NCBI GenBank assembly: GCA_949358305.1
Contig: OX442323.1
Coordinates: 8,618,001-8,682,000, forward strand
Source: Strigamia acuminata
Lineage: Eukaryota; Arthropoda; Chilopoda; Geophilomorpha; Linotaeniidae
Direction of reading: 5' to 3'
Length of the DNA stretch: 64,000 bases
Part shown: positions 11,146-20,617 of the stretch, piece after piece
How positions within the stretch are numbered: the first letter of the stretch is position 1
How the letters are laid out: each line of letters starts with the position of its first letter
Made by a program: the position numbers and the translations under genes
The notes under the pieces: generated by a model
The model's input: only the letters and a program-made list of their open reading frames with translations
Told to the model about the DNA's origin: nothing
The model's database searches: none

Positions 11146-14124
11146 GTGGTTTGAGTCGCCTTGACATTCGAAGGTTATATTGGCGGGGCACAACCACTAA
11201 TCTTGAGTTTTCGAACTCGTTCACGGCCCTGAGTTATGACTTGGTCTCCTTCAGAGCCATAATTTAGGACGTTTGGAATTAAATGGAGTGAAATGTGTTA
11301 AGACACGCATGTTATTATTTTGTTTGAAGTTTTTAGAGTCGTTTTGGATGATCAAATCAAATACGGGATCATCCATGTTTGATTTTAGGCTTAAAATGCG
11401 AAAAATAATGGACGGTGCTGCCATCTGTTGGGATTTTGAGTAGTTATGACGACCTTGGTGCGAATTCGATGCAAATTTACAGTTTTTCGACCTGTAATTT
11501 TGAAATAAAACCTTGTCACCAATTATTTCACTTGTTATTATTTAAAAAATTAATTTTTTTGGTTTTGTTTAATGTTTTTTTTATTAATGAAGCAGTTTGA
11601 AAGTGATTTGGTGTTGTTTCCACTCCCAAACATTTCTATTAGGCTTAAAACGACGACCCGAGGCAGAGAAAGAGAAAATAAGCAATGGGGGTCATTAGTC
11701 CGAGGTTTGTTTTAATTTATCAACCGTGTTGGCTTCTTCCGCCATTTCTGTCTAAATTTCGAGGCAATATCGGATTACTTAAATGCATTTTAATGCGATA
11801 TTTGGAGTCGTGGTGGAGGAAGTTGCGATGGAAATGAGCTCATTTCATCAACGGCTCAAACTGGTTCGGGTTCAAACCGGAAGTGTTGAAAAAATTTGTG
11901 TATTGCAAATAGCAATAATCAATTATTATTTATAAAAAAACCAAAAAAAAATTAAATTATAAAAACCAAAAAAAAAAATTCTTTATTGAACATTACAATT
12001 TGTATGGCTTAATTTCCAGAAAATAAATAAAGTGAAAAAAAAATTATAATAAAATAAATAAAACCACGCCTAATTTTCCGATTTTTTTTTATTATTATTA
12101 TTCATCTTTTAATTTTATTTTTTGTATTTTTACAGGATTTAATAATAAATAAATAAATATGACGTGAAATTGGGAAAACGTGTTTGAGTTTCGATTTCTT
12201 TCCTTTTCGGTTTCGTTATTAGGAAAGGAGCAATTTTTCGCAGTTATTCATGGAAGGAAATGCGGAAGTGCCAACACCTCGCCTCCGAGCACTATTGGAG
12301 CAGGAATTTTAAGTAATTTTGATGATTACGGTAGCCCCGATGAAGGAAAACGAAAATGCCCATCTTGTAAATTAAATGGAGGAAGCAATTTTCTATTTTT
12401 TCAACACGTTTTCACGTTTTTTTTCACGTTCTTCTCGCGCGATTCGATTTACGGCGCTGGAAGAGTTCGGGTACGGGTACGGGTAGAAAATTTTTTTGGA
12501 GACGGGTAACGGGCGGGTAACGGGTACGGTTTTTACGCCAATGCACATCTCTGTCAGATGGTCGCTTACCTTTCCGTTCTTCTGACCCTGAGATTACTAA
12601 AGACGTTGTGATAAGATTCGTTGAATGTTTAATCAGAAATGGCGAACGACCTTCAGTGACACGATGTTTATATATTTATTTCAACGTTTAGAATTATTAA
12701 AAACAAAGAAAAAGTATTAAATAGAAGAAACTATTGAACTTAAAGTCTGGATTCATGTTTTTGCCGAGTCATTTCCATTTGTTCCGTTGTGTTTACATGT
12801 AAAGAAAAGTTTGTTGAAAAGTGCTGTCAAAGACCCGCGCTTTACATTCAGGCCAATTCTTATCGCCGTGACGTCATATTTGGCATCAATCAAAATTTTT
12901 TTTTTTTATAAAATTTAACTATTTCTTATTTTTCTTATTTATATAAAAAAAAATTATTATAATTTTTTTTTTAGTATTTTTTTTTTTTTTTATATAATAA
13001 AAATATTTCTACACATTGACCTGATGTTGAGTTTTGCGAGTCATTTTGAAAGGAATCGAGTTTGGGAAAGAAATAAAGTTAATTTAACGTAGAAAACCGG
13101 TTTATTCAGGACACTATAGACTAAAGAGAAAGTTCATTTTCACTATATAACCACTTGTGTTTATGTAACACAAAAGGAATCAACACTCAACACTCGAAAA
13201 ACGTATTGAAAAAAATCGCATTGACCCCGTTCGTTCTTGTTGTGTTTATAATTATCGAAGCAAGAAAAGATGATAAATGAACAAATAATTATATAATTGA
13301 GTTGATTTTAATGCATAACTATTCAGAACTCATCAAAGTCAAGTTCAATAGCTCTAAACGTCGATTCTCGAGCGGAAAATGACGAAATGTTCGTCTCGAG
13401 AAGAAAAATTGCAATAATAGGCCTAATTGTGTGTCGTGTGCGCGCTCTATTTTTCCTCGTACAAAGCCAAACCTACGCCCACGGGGGTGCAGTCTCAAGT
13501 TCCCCGATCCCCACTCATGTGTATTTTCACGGGGTTATGTGAAATGGTGAAAGTTTATGATCTCTGTCCTGGAGCAGTGACCGTGAGGTTGATCGTATCA
13601 AACGAAAGGTCGACGTTTTCACGGTGACAACATTATGGGATGTCACGACGAAATGTCGCTCACATAACCCTATCACATAACCCAATTACTCCCGAATGCT
13701 AAATAAATACAGATGAGTGACACAGATCCAGATATTAGACGGAAATTTAATTTTTCCACCTTTTTTTGCCCGCTCGAATCGAATATATTATCAACCGGCG
13801 ACGAAATCGACGAAAATCGACGAAAATCGCCATTTCTGCACCAAATTTAATCACAAACTCCCCACAAACGTATAATTTTATGCAAGAGAATAAAACACTA
13901 CTGCTTTTAATAACTCTCTCTGAGATAAGAAGGTGGGGGGACCGAGAGAGAACATGTGGGAAAAGTTGGTCACTGGGTTTGCCCGCAAGTCACGAGGAAC
14001 TCTCAGTGGAGCGTCAGGGGACCGGCTTTTGGATTGGCCACAGCAACGAACACGCCCGGACCACAACCAGACGAGCACGCGCGCATATTATCTTTTTTTT
14101 AGCACGCGGAGTCTTTTTCGACGG

Positions 14125-14131
14125 TATATAA
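14125..14131 (+). promoter_or_regulatory. TATA box of R&R cuticle gene
   Basis: TATATAA 83 bp upstream of the ATG at 14214. A start site about 30 bp downstream would give a ~55-nt leader. Confidence 0.7.
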
Positions 14132-14213
14132 GCCTCGTTGTGCACCACCAAATCACAAACCAGCCTTCTCCTCTTCTCTTGATTACAAGGCAACAGGAAA
14201 ATCAACCAAAACC

Positions 14214-14840
14214 ATGTCTCTACAGGTAAAATCGTAGAGTCCAATACGTAGACTATTAGACTAACAACGCCGATTTTTCCATTGCAGATCGCCGTCATCC
14301 TCGCCCTTGTGGCCGTAGCAGTCGCCATGCCAGCCGACTACGCACCCGCTTATGCTGCCCCTTCCTACGGAGGCGAATACAAAGCCGACGATGTAAGCAT
14401 TTCAAACATTTTTTAAACAAGATTAACACTTAAATATATTGTATAATAACTAAAACTCTTCTAATTTGGTGTTAAAAAGCGATTTTGGTCGATTTTGGTC
14501 GAAATTTGGGTATTTTTATCGAAGTAAACAAAGTGCTTCACTGCACGGCTTCGACTGTAACCGCAGCGAAGGCCGACTTGTTTTACGTAACAATTTGATT
14601 TTTCAGTACGCCGTGCCTATTGATTACAACTTCCGCTACGACGTGAAGGATGACTACACATACAACGAGCAGTCCCGCGAAGAGAACAAGTACGGCAACG
14701 TGATCACCGGCCAATACAGTCTGCGCGAACCCGATGGTGCCGTACGCATCGTCAAGTACACCGCCGACGACTACGGCTTCCACGCCACGGTGGACCGCGA
14801 AGGAGGCTACGCTCCCAGCTACAAGCAGCAACCCTATTGA
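14214..14840 (+). CDS. R&R (chitin-binding type 4) cuticle protein, 3 exons
   Basis: Exons 14214-14225 (MSLQ), 14288-14392, 14607-14840; 116 aa. Signal peptide IAVILALVAVAVA followed by a short Tyr/Ala linker. Residues about 45-105 form a canonical R&R domain: YNFRYDVKDDYTYNEQSREE, then NVITGQYSLREPDGAVRIVK and YTADDYGFHATV, with the aromatic residues that contact chitin. Function: chitin-binding structural cuticle protein, secreted by epidermis. The high G/C codon use contrasts with the AT-rich flanks. Domain assignment is secure; RR-1 versus RR-2 subclass is not decided. Confidence 0.94.
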
Positions 14841-16820
14841 GATCATCACCTACCCTTCGGATGCTGCATCTTTTCTCCCCTAGTCCCATGGTCCCATGGC
14901 CATTCGCCATTCGTCGCCAAGATGTAACATAGTTTCTCCGAGAGCGCACCAGGGTGCAAGACACGAGGAAAATTCCCGCTTTCGGACATCTTTGTTGCTC
15001 AAGGTGGCTGGATTTGACTTTATATCTTGGACGACACCTGGTGTGCTCTTGGCAACCCTTTTCCATCCTCTTTCTCTCCGAATTCCATGATTTACAATTC
15101 TTTTTATCTTTCTAATTATCATCTTTAGGTCCAAACTCACATTCAATTTATTTTATTTCACAATTTTTTTGTATTTATTATTTATTTGTCGTCGATGCAA
15201 TAAAACGTTGATTTCGGGTGGCAATTCTATATTTTTATTTTTATTTATCGTGGCAACACACTCTTGATTGAGTTCAATGAAATGTTTGTTTAATTCGACT
15301 CGACCGCGCCCAAAACGGTGCTCTGACGACTCCCATCACATAATTTCCTTCTCGTTGATGACCCACATCAGAGCTGACATCATATGACGTTGTTTATGTA
15401 TAAATAGCGGGTCAGCAGCCCAAGCCGTCTATTCACCTTAGTTTCAATAGTGAAAGCTGAAAGGCGCTGCTGAGGGGGGCAATGAACCGAGAATTGAAGA
15501 TGTCCAAAAAGGTGGTGACACCAGGTTTGTTGGCCCAATCGAGAAAATTAATTCGAAAAAATTAATGTATGGAATTATACGACCAGATGAAATTAAAGTT
15601 TCCTTCCTCGTTTGGAATGTCGTTTCTTATGAATTTTTATTTTTTTAAATTTTTTAAATTTTTAAATTTTCATATTTTAAATTTTTATTTTTATTTTTTT
15701 TACATTAAAAAAATTTTTTTTAATTTATTTTTGCTCCCTTTTTGATTTGAGTTGAGAAATCAAACTGGATGACTTTGAATTTTCGCGTTTTTGTCCGATT
15801 TTCGCATATCAACACGCGCATTCGCGCTTGATTTATCTCTCCAAACGATTCCTCTAATCTCTTTCACATCCAGTGACCTAATTAAGCAATTTCTTCCGTA
15901 TTAGGCCTGGAATTTATGCGATTGGTTTGTCAATACTATCTTACAGAACGCATTAATCATTACACAAGCACAAAGAAACGAAAAGAAATGATTTATCAAT
16001 AATAAAAAGGATTTTTTTTCGAGCGAGTGTAGACATGTAGACACCGTTTGTTGTCTGCGCAGCCAAGTGTGGAGAAATGTAATTTAATTTGAAGGAAATG
16101 CCCTAGAAAAGCCTCGAGTTCGTCCAAATGTTACTTTCTTGCGTTGGGTGCATCTAGACACGGAACAATAGCCAATAAGATTTAGATTTGCGTGTAGGTG
16201 GACGTGAGAGCATAAATTTCATCTCTTTTTCTGCAAGGTGAATAATTTCGACATTTTGTGCGTGTTTAAAACAGTTTGGCCTTTGAAAATCCGTTCAAAG
16301 AGTTACGATCCCTCGAGCAAGAAATTCCTATACAAAATTTAAAAATTAAAAAAAAATTAAAAAAAACAACTCAATCTAGGAATTATAATTTTTTTTTATT
16401 ATATTTATATATATACACACTTTTATTTCATATAACCATAGCCTCGTATAATATCGGTCAAGGCTCTTGCGGGAGCAACACGTGAATCGCAGCTGGTCAG
16501 TGGTCACAGACCCTCTTTTTGATGGAAATTAGTAAATTACAATTCTTGAATTGAATTAACACGTTGTAGAACAAATTGGAGTGATAAAAAAAGCCCCAAA
16601 TGGTTATTTTTCTATTTTATTACTTACTTGGACAAATGTTGAGTTTTCCTCCATTTTAGAGTGCGAAAGCGGGTGATCAAAGTGAAATAACGAGCTCTAA
16701 AACGGCGAATTGGTGCTTTATCGAGGCAAGCACAAATCTAATGGGAAAAGCATTGCGTGTGCAAAGCTAAGACATCGCCTTCTGGTCCACTGAGCGTGAC
16801 AATCTCTTCTCGACGAAACC
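14841..16820. other. Intergenic with one orphan promoter-like site
   Basis: 3' UTR of the cuticle gene to about 15200. A TATAAATAG at about 15399-15407 precedes a 27-codon ORF (15482) that reads out into AT-rich DNA. It could be the first exon of an unrecognised transcript or nothing. The remainder is AT-rich with no gene. Confidence 0.35.
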
Positions 16821-16829
16821 TATATAAAA
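16821..16829 (+). promoter_or_regulatory. TATA box of the His/Gly-rich secreted gene
   Basis: TATATAAAA 51 bp upstream of the ATG at 16880. Confidence 0.75.
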
Positions 16830-16879
16830 GGCTATGGTGTAAATCGCATCATTCATCGATTGGGATTCAAAGAGAAATC

Positions 16880-17377
16880 ATGAAGAAATTGGTGGGTTTG
16901 CTTTGTTTAACTTGATTCGTGATAATCAATTTATTTATTGTCAATTTCCGTAGTTCTGCGTGTTGTTCTTGGCCGTGATCGCCGCAATTTGTGCTCAAAC
17001 GGACGACGAATTTGAGGGCGCGCACGACGGCGACAACAGTGGAGAATCGCACGAAGTGTCGAGTAGTGACGACTTTGGGAACTACGACGGGGATTACGGC
17101 GGGGATTACGGCGGTGAAGGTGAATCGCGCGATAATACACGATTTGAACGTGCGTAAACGAACTCATGTAAACAAATAAACATAAATTAATCGTTTCTTT
17201 CCGTGTTTAGCCGAATCAAACCGCGAAAAACGTTCAATTCGAGTCCGGAGAGGCCACAAGCACCAAGGAGTCGTCGGACCAGTCTACACCCACGTTAAGA
17301 CCGACCACCACGGCAATTTCAAATGGGGCGTTAAACACAAAGTTGGAGGTGGACACGGACACGGATCCCATCATTAA
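16880..17377 (+). CDS. Secreted, furin-processed His/Gly-rich protein, 3 exons
   Basis: Exons 16880-16891, 16954-17149, 17211-17377; 124 aa. Signal peptide MKKLFCVLFLAVIAAICA. Residues about 20-75 are strongly acidic (DDEFEGAHDGDNSGESHE, GDYGGDYGGEGES). A dibasic REKR site near residue 80 is followed by a basic, His/Gly-rich C-terminal peptide of about 45 residues containing GPVYTHVKTDHHGNFKWGVK and ending GHGHGSHH. An acidic propeptide, a furin-type site and a basic glycine-rich mature part is the layout of several arthropod antimicrobial peptides; a cuticle or metal-binding role is equally possible. No cysteines in the mature part. Gene structure is confident; function is inference. Confidence 0.8.
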
Positions 17378-17889
17378 CACTTGCAAAAAGTGCATTTGTA
17401 GAGAGTTGAACGATTTTTAAACACATTATGTACATTTTGTTGACGAAGTTAATAAAAACGTGTAAAAATAAACTTGACTGCAAAGTGTGCAACTAGATTA
17501 CAGCTTTTATGACAAGGTTGACGAGTTTCCCCCTCGCCAAATAACCCTCCTTTGCCGGCCCTGGTTCGATGCCAAAGGCATGGGCTTGTCCCATTTTGCA
17601 GTTTACACAAAAGTCAAACCTTAATGACCTTTTTCTTTTCTTTCACTTGTCGTAAACTGAGAATTTGAGCAATCAAAGGAACCATAAAGAGAAGAATCGA
17701 CAAAATTATCGTTTTTCGCTTTGTTTTCTTTAATATTATCACCACATAACACATAATAAATGTCGTCCAAGAACTTGAACTTGATGTGACATCACACCTT
17801 GTTCATCCTTGGCATCTTTCTTTTTCTTCCTGACTATAACTCACGTCCTTGTGTCAAATCAAAGCCAATAAATCGATGTTTTGCTTTGG
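17378..17889. other. Intergenic
   Basis: 3' UTR of the preceding gene (AATAAA near 17450-17470) and AT-rich DNA. No gene seen. Confidence 0.4.
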
Positions 17890-18416
17890 TAGGGTTTCTG
17901 TTTTCCCGCCTTTTTTAAATTCCTGGTTCCCGGTACCAAAATGGCCGGTACTCCCGGAAAATCGAAATTGCCGGGACTAAAAAAGATCAGCCATTTAGGG
18001 TTAAACTAGGTTTAACATGGGAATCAGAAATAACATAGAAAATAAATAATGTAAAAATGGCTATTTTTCGTCAAAAATGGCCGTTTTTCGTCAAAAATGG
18101 CTATTTTTTGTCAAAAATGGCCGTTTTTTGTCACAAAATGTAACATTTCAAATGACAAAAATGACGTTTCAACGTCGTTTTGACAATTTTGGACGGAACC
18201 AGTTATTTTTTCAAATTTTCCTGTTCCCGGTTCCGTGATTTTTCATTCGGTTTCCCGGGAAATCGGTATGATCCCAAAGTCACAATGAAATACATTTTAA
18301 TGCACTTATTAGCATTGGATAAAGTAGAAAGAATTCAATGCCTTGGTTGAAATTTTGATACAATTTCATATGGAGGTATGAAATCGGTACCCCGGTTTCC
18401 CGGTACCGAAACCCTA
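17890..18416. mobile_element. Non-autonomous DNA element, TAGGGTTTC...GAAACCCTA ends (copy 1)
   Basis: The ends are inverted (TAGGGTTTC and GAAACCCTA) with repeated CCCGGTACC/GGTACCGGG motifs inside each end. An internal array of AAAATGGCTATTTTTCGTC type lies at about 18050-18140. Flanks share GCTTTG, possibly a degraded 8-bp duplication. A second copy lies at 56032-56593. hAT-like by end structure; no ORF. Confidence 0.75.
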
Positions 18417-18644
18417 GCTTTGTGTGTGTAGGTTTAAACCTCGGGGAACGTCTTCCATGAATTTCAATTTAAAAGTGGGCTATACCTCATACAAAAAGTT
18501 CATTCCACCGTCTTCTGCCACAAACAATTCCTTCAGCTTGATGAACTGTGATAGACACACGATAGAACAAAAGATTACACACAATACAAACGAATCTTGT
18601 CTACATTCAACGAAACATCATCGACCAACTCTCACCTCTTCTCA

Positions 18645-19046
18645 ATGTTTATCCGTACGGTAAGTGCTCAATATTTACACTTTAACATTAAAAAAACGTA
18701 TTTTAATTTGTGATATTAGATTCTAATTGTGTCCTTGATATGGAGCAAGGCGTGGCAACAACCGTTGTTTCTGCCTTCGCACCCGCTGTTGTTCCTGAGA
18801 CAGTTTACGACTCGTGACCTCGCATCAACGCGGCTTTTTAATGTTCCCACACGTGCACGTCAGCCATTAAAGTCCAACACGCGAGTCTGGGCCAGAATTT
18901 TGTCTCCTGCAACTATTACGGTCGTTAGTCCGGGCGAACAGAGTCTACGAGTGATGCATTTTGGACCCCGCAACGCGAATAAATCGTTTAGATTTGGTAT
19001 TTTGAATTCCACGCTGTTTTACGGCGATTTAAAGCGTGGCGGTTGA
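18645..19046 (+). CDS. Putative secreted cysteine-free protein, 2 exons
   Basis: Exons 18645-18659 (MFIRT) and 18720-19046, joined GT-AG at phase 0; 113 aa. The N-terminus MFIRTILIVSLIWSKAWQ looks like a signal peptide, and the tiny first exon matches the plan of the neighbouring secreted genes. The remaining ~95 residues are basic, Pro/Arg/Ser-rich and contain no cysteine. No domain recognised. No convincing TATA box. Possibly a lineage-specific secreted protein. The main support is the splice-joined signal peptide plus a long in-frame exon. Confidence 0.55.
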
Positions 19047-20099
19047 TTGTATCGATGTTTATTGTGTAAATAAAAATGTAAATTGTGATTTTGGCCATTA
19101 TAAAGTGGGTCTATAGTCTTAATTATGACAATAATTTGCCGATTTATTCCACGTCCTAATGACCTGGTTAAAAAATTGACACGAGTATGCGGAATTATAC
19201 AATTCCACTTGGTCAGATTCGTATCAAACTGGAGCAACTTTTTCACTTTTAGGCTTATTTTTTTTTTTTTTTAAATTTGTAAAAATTAATTTTTTTTTTT
19301 TATAAAAAAATGTTAGATTTGGCAAGATGGAGAGTGATCATCAGAGTGAAACCTCCTTTTGACTAATTTTCTATTTTCTTAATCTGTTCTATTTTTCAGC
19401 GTGCCAATTAAGTGAGGTGGAAAATGGTGGGCGAAAACGGTGAATTCGCTCTCCACAAAAGGTATTATTAACTTTCCATTTCCATTAACTCGAGAATTGA
19501 AAACATTTACATCCGATTTAGGTGAAAGGAGACAAAGAAAAAACGAAAACGAGACCAATTTTTTTTTTTTTAACAAATGACGTCAGAGCACGCTCGAAAT
19601 GATGTCAAACATGAATGACAAGTTGTCACTCGAAAACTACAACTTTTTATCCATTAATTTTTTTAAAATAAATAAATAAAAATAAATTGGAAATAAATCC
19701 GGGGTCCGTGACCCATTGGTCACTACAAATTGGGTCAAGGTAAAAAGAGGCCCGGAACGCCGGAACTAGACAAAAGAAACCTCCAAAACATTTATTCATG
19801 GGAAAAGAAAATTATTCTTATTAATAAAGAAAGGAAAAAAAAATTTTAAAAAATGTCTGATCTGTCACTGCGTAGCGTTTAATCAAGTAAGTTTCGATTC
19901 ACACTGGTTTCGAAGGTCAGCAAACCGCCGCGTGGGGGCGGAGATAAAGCGGTAAACGGCACCAGCAAGGCCGATTCCCGCCGGTGGCGCACTTTCCTTT
20001 TCCAAGGCAGAAAAAGGAGTAAATTCCCTTGATCTTACACTCATTTCTCGTCCGCTATCCGACCTTAAACTCTCAATGAAAAGCAAAAGCAAAAATTCC
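19047..20099. other. Intergenic
   Basis: AT-rich with poly-T runs near 19260-19310 and 19560-19570. Short ORFs only; no supported gene. Confidence 0.4.
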
Positions 20100-20107
20100 T
20101 ATATAAA
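20100..20107 (+). promoter_or_regulatory. TATA box of Gly-Tyr cuticle gene
   Basis: TATATAAA 88 bp upstream of the ATG at 20195. Confidence 0.75.
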
Positions 20108-20194
20108 GGAGTGCGAATGGTCGAAGCGCCATTCCACTCTCCAAAACACACCAACTCCACTACTCGAATAAACAAGCAAAACCAAAACAAAATC

Positions 20195-20617
20195 ATGGCA
20201 AGTATTATTTTATTTTGTTTAAAAAAATCACATTTTATTTGTTTATTCATTTTGCAGTTGTCGATTGTATGTCTCGCACTTGTTTTCGCCGTTGCTAATG
20301 CCGGCAACCTCGCCGTTGCGCCGGCAGTTGTCGCTGCGCCTGCTTACGCTTCGTACGCTCATCCGGGACACGCCGTTGGTTATGCGGGACTCGGCTACGC
20401 TGGACTCGGCTACGCTGGACACGGACTCGGTTACGCAGGATATGGTGGACTCTATGGCGGTCTCGGTTATTCCAATCTCGGATACGCTTCCGGGCTCGGA
20501 TATGGTCACGGATACGCTTCCGGGCTCGGATATGGTCACGGATACGGCTACGGCGGTTACGGATATGGTGGTCTTGGTTACGGTTATGGTGGACACAGCT
20601 ACGCCAAGATTCATTAA
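20195..20617 (+). CDS. Gly-Tyr-rich cuticle protein, 2 exons joined by a GC-AG intron
   Basis: Exon 1 is only the ATG (20195-20197) and exon 2 is 20258-20617; 120 aa. The intron begins GCAAGT, a GC donor, and ends TTTGCAG. The related gene at 23482 has the same ATG-only exon with a normal GTAAGC donor, which supports this reading over translation through the intron. Signal peptide LSIVCLALVFAVANA, then an Ala/Val segment and repeats of GLGYAG and GYGHGYASGLGYG, ending SYAKIH. Secreted cuticle protein of the Gly-rich type, without an R&R domain. Confidence 0.83.
   Translation: MASIILFCLKKSHFICLFILQLSIVCLALVFAVANAGNLAVAPAVVAAPAYASYAHPGHAVGYAGLGYAGLGYAGHGLGYAGYGGLYGGLGYSNLGYASGLGYGHGYASGLGYGHGYGYGGYGYGGLGYGYGGHSYAKIH

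Larger units (their letters stand above)
11085..14213. other. Long intergenic region without a supported gene
   Basis: Mostly AT-rich single-copy-looking DNA. 12461-12555 contains GGGTACGGGTACGGGTAG and ends in TGCACATCTCT, which resembles a hAT-type transposon end, but I found no partner end. Poly-T/A runs lie at 11930-12140 and 12895-12995. ORFs at 12180 and 13427 show no coding character. Confidence 0.4.

Noticed and set aside
12461-12560. hAT transposon end (GGGTACGGG tract and TGCACATCTCT)
   Set aside because: No matching inverted end or 8-bp duplication could be located nearby.
15399-15570. Promoter plus 27-codon small gene
   Set aside because: TATA-like site is good, but the ORF is tiny, without a signal peptide or a credible second exon.
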